DNA of 43,202 nucleotides from a virus, in the IMG/VR virus record IMGVR_UViG_3300009788_000164, positions 1-43,202 of that record, one strand, 5' to 3'. Shown in pieces: positions 15,336-22,465 of the stretch (within the stretch, counting starts at the first letter, position 1; each line of letters starts with the position of its first letter). Made by a program: the position numbers and the translations under genes. The notes beneath the pieces were generated by a model. It ran no database searches. It was not told the DNA's origin and saw nothing but the letters and a program-made list of their open reading frames with translations.

Positions 15336-15424
15336 AGGACTTTGAGGCACGACAGTTCAGGCTCCATGAGCCGTGTTCATGGCTCAAAAGAGCCTGTTGC
15401 TGTTGCTGTTGTCCTCGCTCATAA
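15332..15424 (+). CDS. Possible 30-residue peptide with six consecutive cysteines
   Basis: ATG at 15332 overlaps the stop of the Tat-like gene (ATGA). The ORF starts MKDFEARQFRLHEPCSWLKR and ends ACCCCCCPRS. The run comes from a TGT/TGC repeat. Hairpins CCATGA/TCATGG (15364-15369, 15377-15382) and GGCTC-AAAA-GAGCC (15381-15394) lie inside it and cannot form together, so the stretch may act as RNA instead. Coding is uncertain. Confidence 0.35.
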   Translation: MKDFEARQFRLHEPCSWLKRACCCCCCPRS

Positions 15425-15488
15425 CCCTTACGTTGCCGGTTAAGCCGGTAGCGTTAGTATTGTGAGTATGTGATGTCTGTATAACTAT

Positions 15489-15505
15489 CGTTCATTGGAT
15501 GAACG
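15489..15505 (+). repeat. Hairpin CGTTCAT-TGG-ATGAACG before a gene
   Basis: Perfect 7-bp stem with a 3-base loop, 24 bp upstream of the gene at 15529. The block from GGATGAACGCA to CTAT recurs with one change at 22021, also shortly before a gene. The surrounding 15425-15528 is otherwise gene-free; it contains a GCCGGTTA/GCCGGTAG direct repeat. Confidence 0.45.
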
Positions 15506-15528
15506 CAACTATGCCACACAAGGAGTAT

Positions 15529-15762
15529 ATGGCTAAAATCAGAAGTATCGAAGTGGAAAGGTTGTTCAGCACTGGGCAGTACGAGAACGTGCGAGTGCGG
15601 TTGGGTGTAGACATTGGACCTCGCGACAAGGTTGAGAAGGTCTATGCTGAGATTGATGAACAGATCGTCAACATGGTCTTGGGCAAGGAAGAGATCAAGA
15701 AGGCTGACATTGCCAAGGCTAAGAAGAAGCTTGAGAAGGCTGGATACGAAGTATTTAAGTAG
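15529..15762 (+). CDS. Conserved-looking phage hypothetical protein
   Basis: 77 residues from ATG at 15529 (MAKIRSIEVERLFSTGQYEN). The sequence RLFSTGQYENVRVRLGVDIGP resembles a small family often seen in phage early regions, with an N-terminal beta sheet and a C-terminal Lys-rich helix (KADIAKAKKKLEKAGYEVFK). AAGGAG is only 3 bases upstream, so the ATGs at 15511 or 15499 are possible starts. Its function is unknown; nucleic-acid binding is plausible given the basic tail. Confidence 0.6.
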   Translation: MAKIRSIEVERLFSTGQYENVRVRLGVDIGPRDKVEKVYAEIDEQIVNMVLGKEEIKKADIAKAKKKLEKAGYEVFK

Positions 15763-15802
15763 CAGTTAATACTAAGCTATAACACGAAAGGAGGTGATGA
15801 GA

Positions 15803-16879
15803 TTGGAGTTGAGAGAATTGAAGAAGGGCGAGGAAGCATTGGTGCTAAACTATGGAGGAGCCTACACAGAGGACATCAAAGTAGGTCAAATCATAACTAT
15901 AGACCATCTAGACGGGGAACACTGGTGTGCTAAATTTGGAGATAACCAGTATACAGCAGTCTTCCGTCGTGAGTACCTCCTTGCCATCGGCGACAAGGTT
16001 ATAGACACAAGTGGTAAGCACAAGTGGAGCGGGGAAATTGGTGTAGTAGAAATTATAAGAGACCGTTCCATTACAGTGAAATGGCCAGTTTATGGGTCAG
16101 GCGTGCACGCTACGGGAATCTCTATGGACACTATACGTCACGCTGACCACCAAGACCTCAAACCCACAGGTGAGAGTGAAGCACAGGAAGATGAGGGTAA
16201 GCCAGACTGCTTTGGTGAAGATGGCAACTGCCATAGAACTTGGGTCGATGAACCTCACGGTGAAACCAAGGAGTGTGAGTGGACGTCTAAGTGTCATGCT
16301 GCCTACCACCGAAAGCGACCTGGTAGACTACTCCATCCAGAGACACTTGGACAAAGTAAGTCTAAGCCTAAGTGTTTTGGAAGGTGGACATGTCATGGAC
16401 ACAGTTGCGCAACTTGTCCTAACATATCATTCAGTAAAGAGGTAAGATGCGGATGTACTATAGGACATTGCGTATATGCACAAGATTGTCACGATAAACA
16501 CTATAGAGAAGAATCAAGTGAACCTAAGCACAAAGGTGACGCACAGTGGGGAGCATCTCCACACATGCTACAACGTGCAGCGTATGACTATATAATGAGA
16601 GAAGGAGACTGGAACATGGCTGAGACATTCAACAGACTCGAAAGAGCAAAAGAAATCGAGATGGTAGAACTGCCTAAGGCAAAGAACCAGACTAAGAGCG
16701 CACAGGAGAAGGAAGTCCTGCTCAAGGAGGAAATGGAGCGACTCACCACATTCCCTACTGAGTACGCTGAGAAGGAGTTCCTCCTCCAGAAGCTCGTAGG
16801 TAAGGAGCGGGCCAAGGAGACCATGAGATGTATTGAACTTGGTCTGCCTGTTACTGTCAATATTGAGGAGCAGAAATAG
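15803..16879 (+). CDS. Multi-zinc-cluster phage protein
   Basis: 358 residues. The N-terminal part (about 1-110) has KOW/SH3-like strands (VGQIITIDHLDGEHWC, IGDKVIDTSG, GEIGVVEIIRDRSITVKWP). The middle has two Cys-rich clusters (CFGEDGNCHR then CEWTSKCHAAY; CFGRWTCHGHSCATC then CGCTIGHCVYAQDC). The C-terminus is a charged coil. The start is taken as TTG at 15803 because AAAGGAGG (15787-15794) is 8 bases away; the GTG at 15794 and ATG at 15797 lie on or beside that SD. The CFG clusters recall zinc motifs of phage proteins with unknown roles. Confidence 0.65.
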   Translation: MELRELKKGEEALVLNYGGAYTEDIKVGQIITIDHLDGEHWCAKFGDNQYTAVFRREYLLAIGDKVIDTSGKHKWSGEIGVVEIIRDRSITVKWPVYGSGVHATGISMDTIRHADHQDLKPTGESEAQEDEGKPDCFGEDGNCHRTWVDEPHGETKECEWTSKCHAAYHRKRPGRLLHPETLGQSKSKPKCFGRWTCHGHSCATCPNISFSKEVRCGCTIGHCVYAQDCHDKHYREESSEPKHKGDAQWGASPHMLQRAAYDYIMREGDWNMAETFNRLERAKEIEMVELPKAKNQTKSAQEKEVLLKEEMERLTTFPTEYAEKEFLLQKLVGKERAKETMRCIELGLPVTVNIEEQK

Positions 16880-16946
16880 TATAGCCCTTACCTTGCATCT
16901 GATGAGAGTCAGGTGTAGGGTTGGAGTTATAACTGAGGAGGGTAAT

Positions 16947-17069
16947 ATGGAAACAGAAATATCAGTGTATTGTGAAACATGCCAAGATTGGATGAACAAA
17001 GAAGGTGATGTCTACAGTTGCCCCAGTTGTGAACAAACGGTGTCGGTAGAAGTAAAAATAAAACTATAA
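16947..17069 (+). CDS. Small zinc-ribbon protein
   Basis: 40 residues from ATG at 16947 with SD GGAGGG. CETC (9-12) and CPSC (25-28) make a zinc ribbon followed by an alternating Val/Lys strand (TVSVEVKIKL). Similar in plan to the proteins at 14185 and 3295 but not an evident copy of either. Confidence 0.6.
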   Translation: METEISVYCETCQDWMNKEGDVYSCPSCEQTVSVEVKIKL

Positions 17070-17079
17070 GGAGACAATA

Positions 17080-17217
17080 ATGTTCGATAGACTCGTATCC
17101 GCAGTAGCCCTAATCCCAGAGGCTATCTTCATCTGGACATGGGCGTTAGGATGTATGGCTTTACTGGTGATGGTGGCTTGGGTAGCAGTGGAGTTGTTCT
17201 GGCCGAAGGGAGGTTGA
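17080..17217 (+). CDS. Small membrane protein
   Basis: 45 residues with one or two membrane segments (AVALIPEAIFIWTW, then ALGCMALLVMVAWVAVELF). AAGGAG lies 7 bases before the ATG. It sits between a zinc-ribbon gene and the gene at 17220 and ends 2 bp before it. The last codons supply GGGAGG to the next gene. Role unknown. Confidence 0.55.
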   Translation: MFDRLVSAVALIPEAIFIWTWALGCMALLVMVAWVAVELFWPKGG

Positions 17218-17219
17218 AG

Positions 17220-17588
17220 ATGCGTACGTCATGGGAAGTTGAGAATAATGAGGGTTATGCTGCATATATTAAAGTAGTAAAAGGGGTTAGGGTTGGACAT
17301 TTTTTCAGCGTGATAGAAGCCAATCGCGCCGTCCTCTGCGTCAACGCTTGTGCTGGTATAGATAGTGAAGATTTAAAAAGTATGGGTAGCTTGGAAAAGG
17401 TTATCCACAAAGCCTTCAAATCTGTTCTTAAGCTAGATGTCCTCAAGTCCAATCTAGATGAAGCTCTAAAGTACATCAAGCAATACCAGAAACTTGAACG
17501 AGGTCTTGGTGTACCTAGTCATGAGACAGAGGACTATCATATCCTTACTGAGTTCCTCTCCCGTATGGAGTTGTCTCATGGAAAATAA
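17220..17588 (+). CDS. Conserved-looking phage hypothetical protein
   Basis: 122 residues from ATG at 17220 with GGGAGG 6 bases upstream; the ORF extends further upstream but overlaps the membrane protein. It contains ANRAVLCVNACAGIDSEDLK, a motif (VNACAGI plus a following helix) that recurs in many phage hypotheticals. The C-terminal half is helical (EALKYIKQYQKLERGLG). No activity known to me. Confidence 0.6.
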   Translation: MRTSWEVENNEGYAAYIKVVKGVRVGHFFSVIEANRAVLCVNACAGIDSEDLKSMGSLEKVIHKAFKSVLKLDVLKSNLDEALKYIKQYQKLERGLGVPSHETEDYHILTEFLSRMELSHGK

Positions 17589-18093
17589 AGACCGCAAGCT
17601 AATCCAAGCTTTCCAGAAGTATGCCCAAGGGCTGATACAGGGGTGCAAAGGGTGCGATAGGGATGGTTGGGCAATAGCTGAAGGTTGGGGTGAAGGGGAA
17701 GGCCCCGATAAAAAATTCCCCATAAAGCCCTGTCCCACCTGCGCCCCGATAAGGGGGCTGGAGTTCTACCCCGATAAAAAGAATAGTTGCCCAAGAGTTG
17801 AGAATTTTCGAGCAAATGAACCTTGTTCTGTGAAAGATGAATGTGAATATAAAACCTGTGATGCTCCAAATGCCAACCCCGACCTCACCACCAAGCTCCA
17901 TGGCACGGTCTGGTATGTGCGTCATGTAATGGAGGTGCTTGGGTTGTGGAGAGAATTTAAACACTGGTTTGCTCATCTTGATTGGTCGAGGTTAAACAAA
18001 ATTACAGGAGAACATGACCCTAAAGACATCCTAACCAATGGCACCGATCTCAGGGATGCTGCGCTGGCGTTTATGGAGGAGGTAAAGTCATAA
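17578..18093 (+). CDS. Hypothetical protein with Cys clusters
   Basis: 171 residues from ATG at 17578 (GGAG 7 bases upstream), overlapping the previous gene by 11 bp. Cys pairs GCKGC (23-27) and PCPTC (52-56) frame a linker; further Cys in NSCPR, EPCSVKDEC and KTC. The C-terminal half is a helical domain rich in Trp (VWYVRHVMEVLGLWREFKHW). Two-part architecture: metal-binding then helical. Confidence 0.6.
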   Translation: MENKDRKLIQAFQKYAQGLIQGCKGCDRDGWAIAEGWGEGEGPDKKFPIKPCPTCAPIRGLEFYPDKKNSCPRVENFRANEPCSVKDECEYKTCDAPNANPDLTTKLHGTVWYVRHVMEVLGLWREFKHWFAHLDWSRLNKITGEHDPKDILTNGTDLRDAALAFMEEVKS

Positions 18094-18371
18094 TGCTTAT
18101 ATGCAAAGATTCTGCTACATGCCCTCAAGTGCGTGGCTGCTTCCATGCTCGACGTCATACAGCAGCAAAGTGTAGAGAAGGAGGGTCTAGCAATTTAGAA
18201 GTTACTGAGTGCCCTACATGTCATGTCTGTAAACACGCACTTCCAAATCGATGCACAATATCACCTGCACCTTGTATCCATTGTATAGATGAACAAGAAC
18301 TAATAAACGATATGAAGGAGGCCGCACATGAAGAGAGCTCAACTGAGAAGAGCCATGAAGGAGTTCATTAA
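18093..18371 (+). CDS. Cys-rich hypothetical protein
   Basis: 92 residues; GGAGG 10 bases upstream and TAATG-type overlap with the preceding stop. About ten Cys, in CKDSATCPQVRGC, ECPTCHVC and PCIHC. It may bind two metals. The last 44 bp overlap the next gene, which has its own good SD. Confidence 0.55.
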   Translation: MLICKDSATCPQVRGCFHARRHTAAKCREGGSSNLEVTECPTCHVCKHALPNRCTISPAPCIHCIDEQELINDMKEAAHEESSTEKSHEGVH

Positions 18372-18510
18372 GCCTCACTGGCGCAGAATCAGAAACATGT
18401 ATAATGTTAAAAAGAAAACGAAGCTAGTAGACAGGGTGAAGTTCGTAGAGCATGTGAGAGGAGTTAAACTCCAGAGGAGGGAAGATGAAGCTAAAGCAAA
18501 TAGCCAATGA
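18328..18510 (+). CDS. Small strongly basic protein
   Basis: 60 residues, about a third Lys/Arg (MKRAQLRRAMKEFIKPHWRR at the start). GGAGG 6 bases upstream. Overlaps 44 bp of the previous and 26 bp of the next gene. Nucleic-acid binding is a reasonable guess from charge alone. Confidence 0.5.
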   Translation: MKRAQLRRAMKEFIKPHWRRIRNMYNVKKKTKLVDRVKFVEHVRGVKLQRREDEAKANSQ

Positions 18511-18715
18511 CCCAGAGCTTCTCGAGATAGGCAGGCAAGCTATTGAGAAGGAGCTTGCTGAACGGAGAAACCTGAGGCTGTCAGAGCTGAATAGAGGTAA
18601 TGGACTAGTGATTAAGGAGATAGACGGTACAGAGTCGTCTACTATCCGCTTCGGGCCTGAGACAGCCTTGCGTATTGGTTTAGAAGCTATAGCACTACAC
18701 TTGAATGAGGGTTAG
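18485..18715 (+). CDS. Hypothetical protein
   Basis: 76 residues, SD GGAGG 5 bases upstream of ATG at 18485. Charged helical N-terminus (LLEIGRQAIEKELAERRNLRL), then a short strand region and a final amphipathic helix (ETALRIGLEAIALHLNEG). Ends directly at the next gene's start. Not recognised. Confidence 0.55.
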   Translation: MKLKQIANDPELLEIGRQAIEKELAERRNLRLSELNRGNGLVIKEIDGTESSTIRFGPETALRIGLEAIALHLNEG

Positions 18716-18928
18716 ATGGCTAACCTTCTCATAGAGCCACCTACGCACTGTGACATATGTAAGCAAGCTATAACCAACAAGTTTTATGATAGCAAGGTGT
18801 TGTATGCTCATACTTGGGCTATAATGTGCCATCCATGCTATCATCAAGTCGGTTCTATACCTGGCCTTGGTATGTGTCAGGAGTATACATTAGTTGAGCC
18901 TCATAGATGGGCTAAGACAGGAGGGTAA
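18716..18928 (+). CDS. Phage zinc-finger-like hypothetical protein
   Basis: 70 residues. CDICKQAI (12-19) and MCHPCYHQVG (about 42-51), followed by PGLGMCQEYT, match a small zinc-binding protein often found in phage early regions (CxxC, W-A-x-M-C-x-x-C, then a G-L-G-x-G-Q-x-Y tail). Function not known. Confidence 0.6.
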   Translation: MANLLIEPPTHCDICKQAITNKFYDSKVLYAHTWAIMCHPCYHQVGSIPGLGMCQEYTLVEPHRWAKTGG

Positions 18929-18929
18929 T

Positions 18930-19304
18930 ATGCACATCAGGAGATGGGTATTAGATATAGATCGTCTTCAGTCATTGATGAAGACTGAAGGGTTAACTAT
19001 GGACTCCTTTGCCCAGACCATTGAAGTATCACAGACAACTGTTGACAGATGGATTAATGGTGGAAAGCAACCATCATCAGATAGCTTACTGCGTATCTAT
19101 GAGACGTTTGGGCTTGAGCCTATGCTCATCATGAAGATACAGGAGACTGCTAAGGACATAATCACTAGATTGTGTATAGATGGCAAAGCTCACGATGCGA
19201 CAGTAGTTAAGAAGCATGATGGAGGATACTGCCCAAGATGTAATAAGAAAGTGGTTGGTAAGCAAGGGTTGAAGAAGTACTTGAAGACCAAAGGGATTGT
19301 ATGA
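18930..19304 (+). CDS. XRE-type helix-turn-helix protein with CxxC tail
   Basis: 124 residues from ATG at 18930 (GGAGGG 4 bases upstream). Residues 8-60 fold as an XRE/Cro-type HTH: MTMDSFAQTIEVSQTTVDRW-like helices 2 and 3, then GGKQPSSDSLLRIYETFGL. A tail with CPRCNKKVVGKQGLKKYLK follows. It is the clearest DNA-binding regulator in the window and could bind the dyads near 13002 or 14075. It could also be an early-gene repressor or Cro-like switch protein. Confidence 0.65.
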   Translation: MHIRRWVLDIDRLQSLMKTEGLTMDSFAQTIEVSQTTVDRWINGGKQPSSDSLLRIYETFGLEPMLIMKIQETAKDIITRLCIDGKAHDATVVKKHDGGYCPRCNKKVVGKQGLKKYLKTKGIV

Positions 19305-19339
19305 CCCTATCTCTACCTATAACCTATCGAAGGTGCAAG

Positions 19340-19576
19340 ATGCTACTAACCTTCGATGTGAGCAGAGTAGAGCGTATCCCTGCTGAACCTGACATAGGCA
19401 TCAGAGCAGACGTGGAGAACTACACAGTTGGAGATATATTTATCACTAGTGCTAAACGCCCTTGTGTTGTACCAAGGGAGAAGCTAGACACTGTATTAAC
19501 CGAACTGCTGAGCCGTGAGGGAGAGTATGGTGATGTAGTTGCAGAGATGATAATGGAGGCTACAGATGCAGATTAA
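19340..19576 (+). CDS. Hypothetical protein
   Basis: 78 residues if started at ATG 19340 (AAGG upstream); an ATG at 19301 overlapping the previous stop (ATGA) would add 13 residues. Beta-rich with a final helix (LDTVLTELLSREGEYGDVVA). Its end overlaps the YopX gene by 11 bp. Not recognised. Confidence 0.5.
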   Translation: MLLTFDVSRVERIPAEPDIGIRADVENYTVGDIFITSAKRPCVVPREKLDTVLTELLSREGEYGDVVAEMIMEATDAD

Positions 19577-20006
19577 AGTTAGAGGCTGGCACACTAAGCA
19601 GAAGCGTATGATACCTTGCGAGGAAATGGTTAAAGACCAATTGACTCTACTGACTGATGGTAGATTCATCAACGTACATGGGAATAGTACGAGTCTGAGT
19701 ACAATCTTTGACGTTGAGAAGTTTGTGCCACTGATATGGATAGGTCTTAAAGACAAGAATGGGGTTGAGATATACGAGGGGGATGTGGTAAAGAAACATT
19801 CTATATCTGCAGTATGGAAAGACGACGGTGCTATAGGTATAGTCGAATGGCGTAATAAATACGGTCAGTGCAAGTTTGGAATTCGCTTAATTAGCAATCA
19901 TGAAAAATGGAGCTTTGATGGGCCAGAAGGTGATGAATGGTCAGATCACGAGCTCGAAGTTATCGGCAACATCTACGAGAACCCTGAACTGGTGCCAAGT
20001 GTCTAA
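19566..20006 (+). CDS. YopX-family protein
   Basis: 146 residues. WIGLKDKNGVEIYEGDVV and the closing EVIGNIYENPEL are the hallmarks of the YopX family, a beta-barrel protein widespread in phages and prophages, and the opening KVRGWHTKQKRMI also fits. Molecular role unknown. Confidence 0.8.
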   Translation: MQIKVRGWHTKQKRMIPCEEMVKDQLTLLTDGRFINVHGNSTSLSTIFDVEKFVPLIWIGLKDKNGVEIYEGDVVKKHSISAVWKDDGAIGIVEWRNKYGQCKFGIRLISNHEKWSFDGPEGDEWSDHELEVIGNIYENPELVPSV

Positions 20007-20505
20007 CCGTCTCCGCTATAAGCCCAACGACACTGAGCGCAAGGTCATGCAAGCTCTCGCTCTATCTGGTGCGGCTAGTATCAAATGTCAGACATTTATC
20101 AAAGCGCGTTATCAACAGAATCGTATTCGATCTATGGTTCGCAAGGCTGGTGTAGGCAATGCTATCAAAATTAGCGTCAAGTCAGGTGTTGTATTCTTAT
20201 GGATGCTAGCTAAGTTCAACTATCTCACATTATCACGAGAGATATATGATGTAGCTTCACTCCCTGAGAATACCTTTGAGAAGCATGGGCAGACTGCAAG
20301 GAATCTCACAGATGACACTGATAATCTGCTCGATGTGTTTCAGTTGGAGGTCAAGCATAATATACCGCTGAGTGATACACAGAAGTTTATTAAGGCTGCA
20401 GCGGTGGAGCAGTTAGCTAAGGGCGCTATTACAGAGGAGAAGTATAAAGAAGTGTTGGCGCAGTATGATATAACCGTAGAGGAGGAAGACAATGACACCA
20501 CTTGA
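19999..20505 (+). CDS. Hypothetical protein, basic N-terminus
   Basis: 168 residues from GTG at 19999, overlapping the YopX stop by 8 bp; SD is weak, and ATG at 20047 is an alternative. The N-terminal 70 residues are basic (RLRYKPNDTERKVMQALALS); the C-terminal part is helical and ends with acidic residues (YDITVEEEDNDTT). Not recognised; may bind nucleic acid. Confidence 0.5.
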   Translation: MSNRLRYKPNDTERKVMQALALSGAASIKCQTFIKARYQQNRIRSMVRKAGVGNAIKISVKSGVVFLWMLAKFNYLTLSREIYDVASLPENTFEKHGQTARNLTDDTDNLLDVFQLEVKHNIPLSDTQKFIKAAAVEQLAKGAITEEKYKEVLAQYDITVEEEDNDTT

Positions 20506-20581
20506 ACTATTTCTCACAGGAGTAGTAATTGGCATTGTTATGGTAGCAATCACTATATGGTTTACTAAGAGGTATCTATAA
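20492..20581 (+). CDS. Tiny single-pass membrane protein
   Basis: 29 residues with SD GGAGG 6 bases upstream: MTPLELFLTGVVIGIVMVAI, then TIWFTKRYL. One membrane helix with a basic C-terminus, so probably N-out/C-in. First of a group of three small membrane genes (20492, 20581, 20945). Confidence 0.5.
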   Translation: MTPLELFLTGVVIGIVMVAITIWFTKRYL

Positions 20582-20727
20582 TGGCAACAGCATTATGGCT
20601 TTGCGGAATACTTATAGCACATGCGTTAAACAAGAATAAGTACAGCGTAGGAGAGAGCCTGGTTACACTCGTAATCCTTGCTTGGGCTGTAGCATATGAT
20701 GTATTAACTATACTAGGAGGGAAGTAA
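20581..20727 (+). CDS. Small two-pass membrane protein
   Basis: 48 residues; stop/start overlap TAATG with genes on both sides. Membrane segments ALWLCGILIAHAL and LVTLVILAWAVAYDVLTIL with a short charged loop between them, a holin-like layout, though far from the endolysin gene. Confidence 0.5.
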   Translation: MATALWLCGILIAHALNKNKYSVGESLVTLVILAWAVAYDVLTILGGK

Positions 20728-20948
20728 TGCCAGATGACAAGATCACTCTAATCACAATTCACCCTGTTCCTAAGCACTACGACGCACAAGTGTTAAAAGG
20801 GCACTACCACATTGATGTAACTAGAGAGAATATTACAGGGATTGATACAAGAGAGCACATTGCAACGGTGAAGTCTAAGTCTTGGGCGCGTGAGATAGCT
20901 GAGCATCTCTCGCATGTATACGATGTTGAGTTTAAGGAGACGACATGA
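20727..20948 (+). CDS. Small hypothetical protein
   Basis: 73 residues, GGAGGG upstream. Beta-alpha: KITLITIHPVPKHYD, then KGHYHIDVTRENI, then HIATVKSKSWAREIAEHLSH. The layout recalls small two-layer sandwich proteins. No family recognised. Confidence 0.5.
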   Translation: MPDDKITLITIHPVPKHYDAQVLKGHYHIDVTRENITGIDTREHIATVKSKSWAREIAEHLSHVYDVEFKETT

Positions 20949-21151
20949 GAGATCAAATAATAGCATGGGCAATTGCTAACAAGATGAGAACAGTCGCTGT
21001 AGTAGGCATATCTATGTTTATGGTAGGTATGAATGTCGCTGTTGCTAATGGCTCTACATTGAGTGCACTAGATATTATATCAGCTACGTTAATGATACAA
21101 GGTATAAATGTGTGCCTTGTAGGTCTTATCATAGCTGCACCATTTAACTGA
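20945..21151 (+). CDS. Small two-pass membrane protein
   Basis: 68 residues starting in the stop region of the previous gene (ATGA overlap). Two membrane segments (TVAVVGISMFMVGMNVAVA and IQGINVCLVGLIIAAPF). The last gene before the promoter at 21172. Confidence 0.5.
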   Translation: MRDQIIAWAIANKMRTVAVVGISMFMVGMNVAVANGSTLSALDIISATLMIQGINVCLVGLIIAAPFN

Positions 21152-21171
21152 CAATCTTTTGTCTGTATTGG

Positions 21172-21200
21172 TTGACATTCTCATACCATTATGTTATAAT
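21172..21200 (+). promoter_or_regulatory. Consensus sigma70-type promoter
   Basis: TTGACA (21172-21177), 17 bp, TATAAT (21195-21200), again a full consensus match. Predicted start about 21207, giving a 44-base leader to the ATG at 21251. It re-initiates transcription into the DNA metabolism block. The leader contains ACACGGAGG, also seen before the genes at 13057 and 14578. Confidence 0.85.
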
Positions 21201-21250
21201 GTATATGATGGTGCGAGAGGTATAACTTCAAATCACACGGAGGTTATTGT

Positions 21251-21631
21251 ATGGAGCAAGAAAGCGCTACTGTTGCCAGTTTTAATAAGGCACCGGCTCA
21301 GCCAAATCAAGCTGCAAGAATCAGAGCAACTCTCGCTGCCCATCTCAAAGCCGAACGCGACAAGCATCTTGTATCTATCTATGAGATCAAAGTAGTTCAC
21401 ATCCTCACCTGCAAACTCTGCCACGGAGTCTACACCTACTCTTACACATCCAAGAAGAAAGACATCCGACTACCTCGCCAATCTGAAAATCGTCACAACA
21501 CTCATCACTGGGTTGAGGAGTCAGTTCAATCTTGCCATCTATGCCCTGAACGATTGCCTAGCATGGACACAGACGCACTTATAGCGCATGTCATAGACAG
21601 GGTAAGAGTTCTAGCGCGTGGTGGCAACTGA
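21251..21631 (+). CDS. Promoter-proximal Cys-containing protein
   Basis: 126 residues; GGAGG 7 bases before the ATG. Helical N-terminus (ARIRATLAAHLKAERDKHLV), then a probable metal site of CKLCHGVYTY and CHLCPERLP separated by a His-rich stretch (NRHNTHHWVEE). The first gene behind a strong promoter; codon choice looks optimised like that of the gene at 13057. Function unknown. Confidence 0.6.
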   Translation: MEQESATVASFNKAPAQPNQAARIRATLAAHLKAERDKHLVSIYEIKVVHILTCKLCHGVYTYSYTSKKKDIRLPRQSENRHNTHHWVEESVQSCHLCPERLPSMDTDALIAHVIDRVRVLARGGN

Positions 21632-22008
21632 TGGGTAGACTAATACCATATGACGACATCGTGCGTACACCTATACCTATGCCCGAAATGCCTAGAGTAG
21701 AATACATTGAAGGTGTAAATATTCCACCTAAGCGCCATTGGGGAGATAACCCTGGAGGCACAGGAAATAACATCTACTCGATCTGGGGTGAAGGATTTTC
21801 TGCTACAGGGCAACATGGTACTGCAAAGTCATTTGGTTGTTGGCGAGGAGACTCGTTTGAACATGCTTGTGACCAATGCTTTGATAATGAGTTCGATAAG
21901 AAATACTACAAGAAAGGAGAGAAGTCACTAATACTTAGACGGCGTTTATACTACTGGGGATGTGAGTTATTCCCAGAAGAGAGTAAAGCTAGACGCTCGT
22001 TTGGTTAA
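21631..22008 (+). CDS. Hypothetical protein
   Basis: 125 residues, start overlapping the previous stop (TGATG). Pro/Gly-rich N-terminal half (PPKRHWGDNPGGTGNNIYS), then CWRGDSFEHACDQCFDNEF and a basic helix. The Cys set C-x9-C-x2-C could bind metal. Not recognised. Confidence 0.5.
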   Translation: MGRLIPYDDIVRTPIPMPEMPRVEYIEGVNIPPKRHWGDNPGGTGNNIYSIWGEGFSATGQHGTAKSFGCWRGDSFEHACDQCFDNEFDKKYYKKGEKSLILRRRLYYWGCELFPEESKARRSFG

Positions 22009-22012
22009 GGTG

Positions 22013-22029
22013 CATTCACCGGATGAACG
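22013..22029 (+). repeat. Second copy of the TTCA-GGATGAACGCA element
   Basis: CATTCAC-CGG-ATGAACG, an imperfect version of the hairpin at 15489 with the following GCATCTAT matching GCAACTAT there. It lies 31 bp before the gene at 22061 and 4 bp after the previous stop. Confidence 0.4.
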
Positions 22030-22060
22030 CATCTATCATGACAGAAAGGAGGAATATCAC

Positions 22061-22465
22061 ATGCCAAAAGTATATGATTTCACAGTAGGTAAGAAAGACG
22101 AAGACGGTAACAAAGTGGACATCGGCACGTTTACTATCAATGGCCCTGAGTCCATTGAGGAATGTGTTGAGATGTACGGTGCGGACGTCGCGCTCAATAA
22201 CTGTATGCAGTCAGTTATCATCTCAGCTCAGGCTCTTGCTCGTAGGGTTGCTTCCAAAGAGTCCATTGAGAAGGTTCAGGAGACCCTCAACGCTTACAAG
22301 CCGAAGATTGGCGCCATTCGCGGCGGAACATCGCAATCTGCAATGGTAAAGCTGTTCAAGGACTTAAGTCCGGAAGACCAGGCGAAAGTGCTGGTAGACG
22401 CTGGCGTTACAATTCCTGGCGCAACTGCTCCAGCCGAAGCCACTGAGTCAGAAGCAGTAGCCTAG
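22061..22465 (+). CDS. Early protein sharing a C-terminal motif with 13057
   Basis: 134 residues from ATG at 22061 (AAAGGAGG 8 bases upstream; the longer frame back to 21962 overlaps the previous gene). Beta-rich first half (VDIGTFTINGPESIEECV), then helices and the segment FKDLSPEDQAKVLVDAG, close to FKKLSVEDQAKAMAALEAAG in the product at 13057, and an Ala/Glu tail. Last gene before the structured 380-bp gap. No family recognised. Confidence 0.65.
   Translation: MPKVYDFTVGKKDEDGNKVDIGTFTINGPESIEECVEMYGADVALNNCMQSVIISAQALARRVASKESIEKVQETLNAYKPKIGAIRGGTSQSAMVKLFKDLSPEDQAKVLVDAGVTIPGATAPAEATESEAVA

Noticed and set aside
15364-15394. Rho-independent terminator after the Tat-like gene
   Set aside because: Hairpins are present but are followed by a TGTTGC repeat and not a T run.
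18401-18420. TATAAT match near 18401
   Set aside because: No -35 at a suitable distance and it lies inside a basic small gene.
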